DNA from: Aquimarina sp. MAR_2010_214
Lineage (GTDB): Bacteria > Bacteroidota > Bacteroidia > Flavobacteriales > Flavobacteriaceae
Assembly (NCBI RefSeq): GCF_002846555.1
Contig: NZ_PJMS01000001.1
Span: 3,162,001 to 3,226,000, forward strand
Direction: 5' to 3'
DNA length: 64,000 bases
Shown here: in pieces, positions 50,025 through 58,021 of the stretch
How positions within the stretch are numbered: position 1 is the stretch's first letter
Layout: each line of letters opens with the position of its first letter
Translations under genes and position numbers: made by a program
Notes under the pieces: model-generated
The model's input: only the letters and a program-made list of their open reading frames with translations
Told to the model about the DNA's origin: nothing
Databases searched by the model: none

Positions 50025-52508
50025 TTAACTATAATTCCATATCAATTTTTCTTCTTTTACGTCTAATTGTACTAGACTTCCTTTACTAATTTTGCCTGTA
50101 ATTATTTTTTTTGATAATGATGATCTTAGTTCTGTTCGTATAATTCCTCTTAAAGGTCTTGCTCCATATTTTGGAGTAAACCCTTTATGAGCAAGGAATT
50201 CTTTTGCTTTTTCGGTAAGCTCTAAAGTTATCTCTTGTTTATTAAGGGCTTTGTACAGATCTTTCATCTGAATTTCAAATATCTTAACTACGTTATTTTT
50301 TGTTATTGGAGAAAAAGGAATAATTTCTGTAAGCCTTCCAAGAAATTCTGGCCTAAAATGCCTTGACATTATTTCGAGAAGATCCGTGGATTTAGGAATT
50401 TCCCCTGCTGTAAAGGATTTTATTACATGTTCACTTCCAATATTTGAAGTGAATAAAATTACAGCATTTGAAAAATCACCGGTTTTACCTAAACGATCAT
50501 TTAATTTCCCTTCATCGAGAATTTGTAGAAAAATATCAAATACAGATGGATGTGCTTTTTCGATTTCATCGAAGAGCACTATAGAATAAGGTTTTTGTCT
50601 AATTTTATTAACTAATAATCCACCTTCTTCATACCCAACGTAACCTGGAGGTGCTCCATATAGTAATGCAGCAGAATGTTCTTCTTTAAACTCAGACATA
50701 TCAAACCTAATAATAGCTTCTTCTGTCTGAAATAAAAACTCTGCCAAGGATTTTGCTAATTCTGTTTTTCCTGTTCCTGTAGGTCCTGTAAAAAAGAATG
50801 AACCAATTGGTAAGCCAGGCTTACTTAATCCGGATCGAGATTCGAGAATAGCTTCTGTTATAGTTTGAATAGCATGATCTTGGCCGATAACTCGCTTTTT
50901 TAAATGATCTTCCATAGTAAGTAAACGCTCTTTCTCGTCTGCCTGAAGTTTCCCTACTGGAATACCAGTTTTATTTGCAATGGTAGAAGAAATATCATTT
51001 TTGTCAATGGTTTCTTTCTTTATGCTGGCCTTGTTTAAAAATATTTCAAGAACATTTTCTATTTTTTTAATACCATTTTCTGTTTTTTCAATACCGACAA
51101 AATTGTCATCATCACCAAGATCCGCAAATAATAAATAACTAAAAATTTGTTTTAGATTTTCCCATTGCCATTTGAGATCCGATATTTTTTCGTCTTCTTC
51201 TTTTTCAATGCTTTTAATAGCTTCAATGTCTTTTTTTACATTTTCAACTTTAGCAACTGTAGTTTCTAACATATAACGAGTAGCAGACATTGTTCTGTCT
51301 ATAAGGTCGATAGCTGAATCTGGCAAACTTCTTTCTTTGTTAAACCTCTTAGAGAGCCGAATTGCTTCTTCTATAGTATCATTGTCGATATCTAGATTAT
51401 GGTGTTTCTTATACTTATCGATAGTGTCAGAAATCATAGTTAAAGCATCTTCTTCTGAGGGTTCCTCTAAAGTTATAATCTCAAATCTTCTAGACAACCC
51501 TTCATCAATCTCAATATGTTTTCTAAAAGCATCATTGGTTACGGTACCAATAAAAGTAATCTCTCCCTTAACCAGTTCTGATTTTAAAATATTTACCAAA
51601 CCTTGATTTCCATTATCTTTATCAGTGAGGTTATTTATTTCATCTATTAATAAAACTGGTTTTTCAAATTCTTTTAGAGCGGTAATGATTTTTTTAAATC
51701 TGTCTTCTACCTCACTTTTATAACTAGCACCCGAAACTAAATGGATAAAATCCAACTCATAAATCTGGGCATTTTTTAAAGCATCTGGTACAGTACCATT
51801 TATCATTGTTTCAGAAAAACCATCTAGTAATACTGATTTACCAACACCGGGATCTCCTGTAATGAGTACATTGGGTTTAGAATGTCTTCCCAATATCTCC
51901 ATGATCATTTTTATTGCCGCATCTCTTCCCGAAATATCTTTTAAAGCCTTATTTTTTGCTTCAAAAGTTTTATCTATACAATATTCTTGTAAAATTCCGG
52001 AATCAACTTTATTAGCAGTATTAGAAATATTTTTTTTAGAAATACTGTTTTTATTTTTTAAGGATGATGTACCTCCTGTATTAGCTGCTATTAAAATATC
52101 ATCAGCTTTGAGAGGTAAAGTCTTTAGTTGTTCATATGAAAACCCTACACCAGGGGTACAAATAGAAACTAATAAAGAGAGTGGCGTAATTTCATCTTCT
52201 CCTAATTTTAGTTTAATGCTATCTGCTTCGTTAAAAATTGCTTCAATAGTTTTATCGCCTTCAATTTTATCAGGTATGTTAGTTGCTCTAGGCAAGACCT
52301 CTATTCTTACCTCAGACCACTCTTCAAAATAGTAAATATCTCCATCTATCTGATTAAAAAAATCTTTTAATCCAACGTCTTTATGTAATAGAGCCTTTAA
52401 TAAATGTGCAGCATTATATTGATTATTATGATATTCTTTAGCAATTGATTGTGCTATATGAATAGTATTTTTAACCTCTTTGGAAAGTAGATACTCTAAT
52501 GTTTGCAT
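50025..52508 (-). CDS. tssH: T6SS AAA+ ATPase TssH (ClpV-type)
   Basis: An 827-residue ClpB/ClpV-family ATPase that disassembles contracted sheaths. It has an N-terminal Clp domain (TIHIAQSIAKEYHNNQYNAAH), a first AAA+ module with Walker A TGDPGVGKSVLLDGF, a short middle coil, and a second module with FTGPTGTGKTELAKSL and RFDMSEFKEEHSAALLYGAP. A C-terminal D2-small domain (ARPLRGIIRTELRSSL) closes it. The tight link to tssB and tssC supports TssH rather than housekeeping ClpB. It is first in a leftward operon with a long upstream gap. Confidence 0.92.
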   Translation of the reverse strand: MQTLEYLLSKEVKNTIHIAQSIAKEYHNNQYNAAHLLKALLHKDVGLKDFFNQIDGDIYYFEEWSEVRIEVLPRATNIPDKIEGDKTIEAIFNEADSIKLKLGEDEITPLSLLVSICTPGVGFSYEQLKTLPLKADDILIAANTGGTSSLKNKNSISKKNISNTANKVDSGILQEYCIDKTFEAKNKALKDISGRDAAIKMIMEILGRHSKPNVLITGDPGVGKSVLLDGFSETMINGTVPDALKNAQIYELDFIHLVSGASYKSEVEDRFKKIITALKEFEKPVLLIDEINNLTDKDNGNQGLVNILKSELVKGEITFIGTVTNDAFRKHIEIDEGLSRRFEIITLEEPSEEDALTMISDTIDKYKKHHNLDIDNDTIEEAIRLSKRFNKERSLPDSAIDLIDRTMSATRYMLETTVAKVENVKKDIEAIKSIEKEEDEKISDLKWQWENLKQIFSYLLFADLGDDDNFVGIEKTENGIKKIENVLEIFLNKASIKKETIDKNDISSTIANKTGIPVGKLQADEKERLLTMEDHLKKRVIGQDHAIQTITEAILESRSGLSKPGLPIGSFFFTGPTGTGKTELAKSLAEFLFQTEEAIIRFDMSEFKEEHSAALLYGAPPGYVGYEEGGLLVNKIRQKPYSIVLFDEIEKAHPSVFDIFLQILDEGKLNDRLGKTGDFSNAVILFTSNIGSEHVIKSFTAGEIPKSTDLLEIMSRHFRPEFLGRLTEIIPFSPITKNNVVKIFEIQMKDLYKALNKQEITLELTEKAKEFLAHKGFTPKYGARPLRGIIRTELRSSLSKKIITGKISKGSLVQLDVKEEKLIWNYS

Positions 52509-52957
52509 GAATTTATTTTAATAAGTCAGATGATTGTAAACTTTAAAATGTCACCATTTCTATTTTGAAACTCTAAACAGGGCTAAGTAAATAATAACTA
52601 ATGTATAGGATTTCGGTTTTAAGTTTTAATGATGGGGGGATTCAAAAAACTTCTCCAAATATAGTAAAAACGATCATTTTTTTATTAAAACTGATCCTGA
52701 CTTTTTTGATTCAATCAATAAATCAAGCTTTTGTTTCAAATTAATAACATTTTACACTGTATGATAGTGTTACGAAATTATCAAAGATGAAGTATGAAGA
52801 GAAAACGATAATTTTGTAGAGAAAACATAGACAGGGTATGGTTTAAAATCTATGATTGACTTTTGTAGTATGCTTAAAAAACGGTAATTCTGATTATCTA
52901 TTCTTCGATATGTTTAGCAACCTTAATAGTATTGTAGAAGCATATATATGTTGAGTT
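52509..52957. other. Gene-free stretch upstream of tssH
   Basis: These 449 bases contain no open frame of note. The tssH operon promoter should lie here, but I found no clear TTTG/TAnnTTTG pair on the minus strand. A G6 run is present near 52633. It marks the right border of the T6SS locus, next to the core gene rlmH. Confidence 0.6.
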
Positions 52958-53431
52958 TTATCGGTGATGGTAAGGTTCGTTTCTTAATATGGTAAATCCA
53001 CGATATAATTGTTCTACAAAAAATAAACGAATCATCTGATGTGAGAATGTCATTTTGGACAATGATAGTTTGTTGTTAGCTCGATTATATACTTCGGGAC
53101 TAAATCCATAAGGCCCTCCTATAGCAAAAATCAAATGCTTGATCCCGCTATTCATATGTTTTTGCAATACTTCAGAAAATAGTACAGAATCATATTGCTT
53201 TCCATTTTCGTCTAGTAATACCAGCACATCAGAATTTTCTACATGATTGAGAATTAATTTACCTTCTTTTTCTTTCTGTTGAGATTCACTTAAGTTTTTA
53301 ACATTTTTAATATCTGGAATGATTTCAAAACTGAATTTAATATAAAACTGTAACCTTTTGATATAGTTGTTGATAAGATCATTGAGTTGTTTATCATCTG
53401 TTTTTCCTACGGCAAGTAATTTAATATTCAT
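52958..53431 (-). CDS. rlmH: 23S rRNA (pseudouridine1915-N3)-methyltransferase RlmH
   Basis: A 157-residue SPOUT methyltransferase. Family marks are MNIKLLAVGKTDDKQLNDLI, VLLDENGKQYDSVLFSEVLQ, the SAM-binding knot FAIGGPYGFS and the C-terminal MIRLFFVEQLYRGFTILRNE followed by PYHH. It methylates pseudouridine 1915 in helix 69 of the large ribosomal subunit. The length is exact for the family. It is divergent from nadC across 141 bp. Confidence 0.96.
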   Translation of the reverse strand: MNIKLLAVGKTDDKQLNDLINNYIKRLQFYIKFSFEIIPDIKNVKNLSESQQKEKEGKLILNHVENSDVLVLLDENGKQYDSVLFSEVLQKHMNSGIKHLIFAIGGPYGFSPEVYNRANNKLSLSKMTFSHQMIRLFFVEQLYRGFTILRNEPYHHR

Positions 53432-53572
53432 GTGCGTTCAATATAGTAATAGTTTCTACTTAAAAACCAGGTGAAACTTAGGTTTATGTTGTAAAGTAAA
53501 TAAAAATACGATGTGCTTCTCACTTCGTACTTCCGACTTCTTTTTTTACATTAGCAAAAATAACCATTCAAT

Positions 53573-54430
53573 ATGATTAGCGAAACCCAATTCAATAAAG
53601 AAATTGATTTGATAATTACCAATGCCATACGTGAAGATGTAGGAGATGGTGATCATAGTTCATTAGCATGCATTCCAGAATCTACTACCGGAAAAGCAAA
53701 ACTTTTAGTTAAGGATGAAGGCGTTCTGGCTGGAGTAGATTTTGCTAAAAGAGTATTTAATTATGTAGATCCAAATATAGAAATCGAAACCTTACTAGAA
53801 GATGGTTCTCCCGTTAAATATGGAGATGTTGCTTTTTATGTTTCAGGAAGTTCACAATCTATTCTCAAAGCAGAACGATTAGTGCTTAATGCCATGCAGA
53901 GAATGAGTGCAATTGCGACCAAAACAAATCATTTTGTAACTCTTTTAGAAGGTACAGGTACAAAAATTCTAGATACTCGAAAAACAACTCCAGGAATACG
54001 GGCATTAGAAAAATGGGCAGTAAAGATTGGAGGAGGAGAGAACCATAGATTTGCACTATATGATATGGTAATGCTAAAAGATAACCATATAGATTTTGCA
54101 GGAGGAATTACCAAAGCTTTAGAAAAAACAAAGCAGTATCTTTCTGATAGAAATCTTGACCTCAAAATTATTGTTGAAGCCCGAAATCTTGATGAGATTA
54201 AAGAAATACTTCAAACACCAGGAGTATATCGAATATTAATTGATAATTTTAATTATGAAGATACTCGAGAAGCTGTGAAATTAATTGGTGATTCGTGTCT
54301 TACCGAATCCAGTGGAGGAATTAATGAAGAAACTGTTCGTAAATATGCAGAATGTGGGGTAGATTATATTAGCAGCGGTGCGCTAACACATTCTGTATAT
54401 AATCTAGATTTAAGCTTGAAAGCGGTATAA
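53573..54430 (+). CDS. nadC: Nicotinate-nucleotide diphosphorylase (carboxylating), quinolinate phosphoribosyltransferase
   Basis: A 285-residue enzyme of de novo NAD synthesis that converts quinolinate and PRPP to nicotinate mononucleotide. Marks are REDVGDGDHSS near the start, ILDTRKTTPGIRALEKWAVK, GGGENHRFALYDMVMLKDNH and the phosphate-binding ESSGGINEETV with YISSGALTHS at the end. The length is normal. The YihY-family gene starts four bases after it, so the two are probably one transcription unit. Confidence 0.96.
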   Translation: MISETQFNKEIDLIITNAIREDVGDGDHSSLACIPESTTGKAKLLVKDEGVLAGVDFAKRVFNYVDPNIEIETLLEDGSPVKYGDVAFYVSGSSQSILKAERLVLNAMQRMSAIATKTNHFVTLLEGTGTKILDTRKTTPGIRALEKWAVKIGGGENHRFALYDMVMLKDNHIDFAGGITKALEKTKQYLSDRNLDLKIIVEARNLDEIKEILQTPGVYRILIDNFNYEDTREAVKLIGDSCLTESSGGINEETVRKYAECGVDYISSGALTHSVYNLDLSLKAV

Positions 54431-54433
54431 TAT

Positions 54434-55357
54434 ATGTCAAAACCTGTAGAAGATAGGCTTAATAAAATTCCTGTGATCAATATATTGGTCAAAATAGGGA
54501 AGAAACTTATTCTCCCTGGTTTTGAAGGATTATCGATATATGACCTAATAGAGATCTATGTTATCGGGATTATAAAAGGAACTTTTTCAGCTAGGGCGAG
54601 TGCAATATCATGGAGTTTTTTTCTTTCTCTATTTCCATTCTTATTGTTTCTGCTTAATTTGATTCCTTATGTGCCAATAGATGGGTTTGAGGAGAATTTT
54701 TTCGAATTTATTAAAGGAGCATTACCAAAACAATCTTCAGATTTTTTCTCTGGAATATTTGAAGATATAGCATCTAACCCTCGGGGAGGATTACTATCGA
54801 CTGTTTTTGTGCTATCGATACTTTTTATGACCAATGGAGTCAATGCAGTTTTTTCTGGTTTTGAATATTCTTACCATGTAACTCTTAATAGAAATTTTGT
54901 ACGGCAATATGTAGTAGCATTAGGAGTATCTATTATCGTGGCATCGTTATTGTTAATTACAGTTATAGGAACTTTATATTTTTCGTATTTGGTAGATGAT
55001 CTAAATAAAATGGGAGTCGTTGATGATACTGTTTTTTGGTTAACAATAGGTAAATATGCATTATTTGTATTTATGATATTTGTTATTATTGCCACTTTAT
55101 TTTATTTCGGTACCTCAGAAGGAAAACAAAATAAATTCTTTTCACCAGGTGCATTTATGACTACTTTTTTGATTATAATCACAACATATCTGTTTGGGAT
55201 ATATATTGATAATTTCTCAAATTATAATCAATTGTATGGTTCGATTGGGGCAATGTTGATATTAATGCTATACATATGGCTTAATGCAAATTTAGTACTA
55301 CTAGGTTTTGAACTAAATGCTTCATTAAATCAACTAAGAAAGAATTTTAATTCATAA
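54434..55357 (+). CDS. YihY/virulence factor BrkB family membrane protein
   Basis: A 307-residue integral membrane protein with about six transmembrane helices. Family features are ARASAISWSFFLSLFPFLLF near residues 55-75, NGVNAVFSGFEYSYHV and the C-terminal YGSIGAMLILMLYIWLNANL then GFELNASL. The family was once called ribonuclease BN or BrkB; its cellular role remains unclear. Its conserved linkage to nadC in Bacteroidota is more positional than functional. Confidence 0.88.
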   Translation: MSKPVEDRLNKIPVINILVKIGKKLILPGFEGLSIYDLIEIYVIGIIKGTFSARASAISWSFFLSLFPFLLFLLNLIPYVPIDGFEENFFEFIKGALPKQSSDFFSGIFEDIASNPRGGLLSTVFVLSILFMTNGVNAVFSGFEYSYHVTLNRNFVRQYVVALGVSIIVASLLLITVIGTLYFSYLVDDLNKMGVVDDTVFWLTIGKYALFVFMIFVIIATLFYFGTSEGKQNKFFSPGAFMTTFLIIITTYLFGIYIDNFSNYNQLYGSIGAMLILMLYIWLNANLVLLGFELNASLNQLRKNFNS

Positions 55358-55391
55358 TTTTACTAATAATAGATTTCTAAAAATTATTAAA

Positions 55392-55952
55392 ATGAAAAAA
55401 CTAAGTATATTGTTTATTGCCTTTTTTACTATTGTATCTGTGCAAGCTCAAACCAAAATCGGTGATGCTACACTACCTAATACAGTAAAATTTAATGAAG
55501 AAAATTTGACAATCAATGGCGGAGGTCTTCGAGAAAAATTCTTTTTCGATATCTATGCAGGAGCACTATATCTTAAGAAAAAGAATAGTAATGCCAATGC
55601 AATAGCTAATGCAGATGAAACTATGGCAATTAAGTTACATATCCTGTCGGGTATGATGTCTAGAAGTAAAATGGCTAATGCATTACGCGAAGGGTTTAAA
55701 AAATCAACCAATGGAAATATGGGGCCTTATAATGAAAGAATAGAAAGATTTTTAGGATATATTAATAATGAAATTGAAGTAGGTCAGGTCTATGATATGG
55801 TATATGAAAAAGGAAAAGGAAGTGTAATCTATAAAGATGGTAAAGAAAAAGGACATGTTAAGGGGTTAGACTTTAAAAAAGCGCTTTTTAATATCTGGCT
55901 AGGAAATAAACCAGCAGATAAAGGACTCAAAAAAGAAATGCTTGGTAGTTAA
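55392..55952 (+). CDS. Chalcone isomerase-like secreted protein 1
   Basis: A 186-residue protein with a signal peptide ending SVQAQ, then a chalcone isomerase-like domain: KIGDATLPNTVKFNEENLTI, GGGLREKFFFDIYAGALYL, AIKLHILSGMMSRSKM, and the C-terminal KGLDFKKALFNIWLGNKPAD. Bacterial members of this fold have no proven isomerase activity and are thought to bind fatty acid-like ligands. It is the first of three diverged tandem copies here. The flavonoid catalytic residues are not evident. Confidence 0.8.
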   Translation: MKKLSILFIAFFTIVSVQAQTKIGDATLPNTVKFNEENLTINGGGLREKFFFDIYAGALYLKKKNSNANAIANADETMAIKLHILSGMMSRSKMANALREGFKKSTNGNMGPYNERIERFLGYINNEIEVGQVYDMVYEKGKGSVIYKDGKEKGHVKGLDFKKALFNIWLGNKPADKGLKKEMLGS

Positions 55953-56008
55953 ATAAATAGGATATAATCGTATTTTTGTTAAAAATTTAAGTAAATGTAT
56001 TTCAGGAT

Positions 56009-56038
56009 GTTGTGCGTGCATAATATTTTTTATATTTG
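56009..56038 (+). promoter_or_regulatory. Promoter of chalcone isomerase-like gene 2
   Basis: GTTG at 56009-56012 then 18 bases then TATATTTG at 56031-56038. The -7 box is a full match and the -33 box has the TTG core. Confidence 0.55.
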
Positions 56039-56095
56039 TGCGCTTTAAAATTAAGTACAAACAAATATTAATACCCCAAATACCCTTAAATTATA

Positions 56096-56659
56096 ATGAA
56101 AAAAATTACTTTAGTATTGGTAGCGTTAATTTCCCTTACTACTGCTACTGCGCAAATTAGGATTGGTAAAGCTATTTTGCCTTATGAAGAAAATTTTGGA
56201 GACGCCGATTTAAAATTAAATGGTGCCGGAATGAGAAAAGTGCTCTGGATTGATATGTACGCAGGAGGACTTTATCTGGGAAAAAAGAACAAAGACCCTA
56301 AAGCAATTCTTGATGCTAACGAGACTATGGCAATAAAACTTAATATTGTTTCTGGCTTTGTTACACAAAAGAAAATGATTAAAGCTGTAAAAGATGGTTT
56401 TGTAAAAGCTACCTTTGGTAATACAAAAGCATTAAACGGGAGAATTAATAAGTTTATTAATTTTTTCTCTGAACCTATCGTGAAAAACGACATCTTTGAT
56501 CTTGTTTATATTAAGGATAAAGGAGTAACAGCATTTAAAAATGGAAAGAAACTTGGTGAAATCGAAGGACGAGATTTTAAATATGCATTATTTAAAATTT
56601 GGCTAGGAGATGAACCAGCAAGTGAAGAAATTAAAATGGGAATGCTAGGACTACAATAG
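56096..56659 (+). CDS. Chalcone isomerase-like secreted protein 2
   Basis: A 187-residue paralogue with a signal peptide ending TATAQ. The same domain blocks are present: RIGKAILPYEENFGDADLKL, GAGMRKVLWIDMYAGGLYLG, AIKLNIVSGFVTQKKM and GRDFKYALFKIWLGDEPASE. It is closer to copy 3 than to copy 1. It has its own promoter and a strong terminator (56687-56716), so it is monocistronic. Periplasmic location expected; ligand unknown. Confidence 0.82.
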   Translation: MKKITLVLVALISLTTATAQIRIGKAILPYEENFGDADLKLNGAGMRKVLWIDMYAGGLYLGKKNKDPKAILDANETMAIKLNIVSGFVTQKKMIKAVKDGFVKATFGNTKALNGRINKFINFFSEPIVKNDIFDLVYIKDKGVTAFKNGKKLGEIEGRDFKYALFKIWLGDEPASEEIKMGMLGLQ

Positions 56660-56686
56660 ATCGGGGCACGAATTAAGATATTTAAT

Positions 56687-56716
56687 AAAAGCTATTGGTA
56701 TAACCAATAGCTTTTT
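56687..56716 (+). terminator. Terminator after chalcone isomerase-like gene 2
   Basis: GCTATTGGT pairs perfectly with ACCAATAGC around a three-base loop; A4 precedes and T5 follows. It lies upstream of the DUF2147 gene and argues against a start for that gene inside it. Confidence 0.9.
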
Positions 56717-56771
56717 GTTTTTGCTATATTTTTTTATCTTAGGATTTATAAATACAAATGGTCATAATATT

Positions 56772-57194
56772 ATGAGTTTTTATAGAATACTTTTTGTTGT
56801 ATTATTGTTGGTTTCGATAAAGGTAAATGCTCAAATAGTAGGGCAATGGAAAACTATTGATGATAATACGGGAGAGCCACGATCTATTGTTGAAATTTAT
56901 AAGAAAGGAAACAAACTGTTTGGTAAGATTCTACAAGTATTAGATGAGGCTGAAAGAAAGAAGTTATGCATTGAGTGTAAAGGCAGTGACTATAATAAGC
57001 CTATAGAGGGAATGGTGATTATCAAAGAGCTTGAAAAAGATGGGAATGAATATGAAGCAGGAACTATTATGGACCCAGAGAATGGCAAAGTTTACCGATG
57101 TAAAATCTGGATTGATGAGGATAACCCAAATGTACTTAATGTGCGAGGATATATAGCTTTTTTATATAGAACACAAAAATGGATTCGCGTATGA
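56772..57194 (+). CDS. DUF2147 secreted protein
   Basis: A 140-residue protein with a signal peptide (MSFYRILFVVLLLVSIKVNA) and a DUF2147 domain: GQWKTIDDNTGEPRSIVEIY, then CIECKGSDYNKPIEGMVIIK and NVRGYIAFLYRTQKWIR. I start at ATG 56772 because an upstream in-frame start (56715) would begin inside the terminator hairpin region and give no good signal peptide. DUF2147 proteins form small beta-barrels of lipocalin-like shape. It sits between two chalcone isomerase-like genes. Confidence 0.82.
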   Translation: MSFYRILFVVLLLVSIKVNAQIVGQWKTIDDNTGEPRSIVEIYKKGNKLFGKILQVLDEAERKKLCIECKGSDYNKPIEGMVIIKELEKDGNEYEAGTIMDPENGKVYRCKIWIDEDNPNVLNVRGYIAFLYRTQKWIRV

Positions 57195-57308
57195 AGAATA
57201 TGCCCTATTTCTTTCTTGAAATTTAATTAATTATAAAATTTAACGTTTTCTTTAGTTAGGTTTTTAAAGATTTTGGACTAAACTTCTGAAATTTTAAAAA
57301 TCTAAACC

Positions 57309-57875
57309 ATGAAAAAAATAATTACTTTAATAATCATAGCACTCATATCTACAGTGTCTGCAGCTCAGGTAAGAGTAGGGGATATCGTATTACCATATAA
57401 GGTTAATTTTGACGGAGAAGAACTGTCTCTAAATGGAGCAGGAATGAGAAGTATTCTTGGATTTGATACCTATTCGGGAGGTCTTTATACCAAGAAGAAA
57501 TATAATGATCCTGGAGTAGTCTTAGATTCTGATGAAAGTATGTCTATCCGTTTAAATATCGTTTCTAAGAAAGTAACAAATAAGCGAATGATTAAAGTTT
57601 TTAGAAAAGGCTTTGATGATGCAATGTTTGGTAATACTCAAACCTTAGATGTAAGAATCGAAAAGTTTTTGAAATTATTTTCTTCACCTATGCAGATTAA
57701 TGATTATTTTGATTTAGTATACATCAAAGGAAAAGGAATTAAAACCTATAAAAATGGAGAAGAGCTTGGTTTTATAAAAGGCAGAGATTTTAAATATGCC
57801 CTATTTAAGATTTGGTTAGGAAATGAGCCTGCTTGTAAACTTATAAAAGGAGGAATGTTAGGCTTGAGTAAATAA
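57309..57875 (+). CDS. Chalcone isomerase-like secreted protein 3
   Basis: A 188-residue paralogue, signal peptide ending SAAQ, with RVGDIVLPYKVNFDGEELSL, GAGMRSILGFDTYSGGLY, IRLNIVSKKVTNKRM and GRDFKYALFKIWLGNEPACK. It ends 24 bases before the terminator at 57899. With copies 1 and 2 it forms a small family cluster interrupted by DUF2147; the set may handle a lipid or other hydrophobic ligand in the periplasm, which is inference from fold only. Confidence 0.82.
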   Translation: MKKIITLIIIALISTVSAAQVRVGDIVLPYKVNFDGEELSLNGAGMRSILGFDTYSGGLYTKKKYNDPGVVLDSDESMSIRLNIVSKKVTNKRMIKVFRKGFDDAMFGNTQTLDVRIEKFLKLFSSPMQINDYFDLVYIKGKGIKTYKNGEELGFIKGRDFKYALFKIWLGNEPACKLIKGGMLGLSK

Positions 57876-57898
57876 AGAATACAAACATATATAATAGT

Positions 57899-57932
57899 AA
57901 GTCCGGTTTAATTAATAAATCGGACTTTTTTT
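57899..57932 (+). terminator. Terminator before priA
   Basis: AAGTCCGGTTT pairs with AAATCGGACTT (one G-U pair) across a short AT loop, followed by T5. It ends transcription from chalcone isomerase-like gene 3. Confidence 0.85.
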
Positions 57933-57971
57933 ATTCTTAAAAATTAAACTTCATTCTATGAGTTAAACTTG

Positions 57972-57979
57972 TATTTTTG
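57972..57979 (+). promoter_or_regulatory. -7 promoter element of priA
   Basis: TATTTTTG matches TAnnTTTG and lies 42 bases before the ATG at 58022. The -33 match is weak. Confidence 0.45.
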
Positions 57980-58021
57980 TTGTTTTACACTAAACTATTC
58001 CGAATTTTGTTATAATTGGTA

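Noticed and set aside
18342..52508. The T6SS locus as a recent mobile island
   Set aside because: No integrase, transposase, tRNA border or flanking direct repeat was seen, and base composition looks like the surroundings.
50025..52508. Housekeeping ClpB instead of a T6SS ATPase
   Set aside because: The gene is in one operon with tssB and tssC, and its middle coil is short, both pointing to the T6SS sheath-recycling ATPase.
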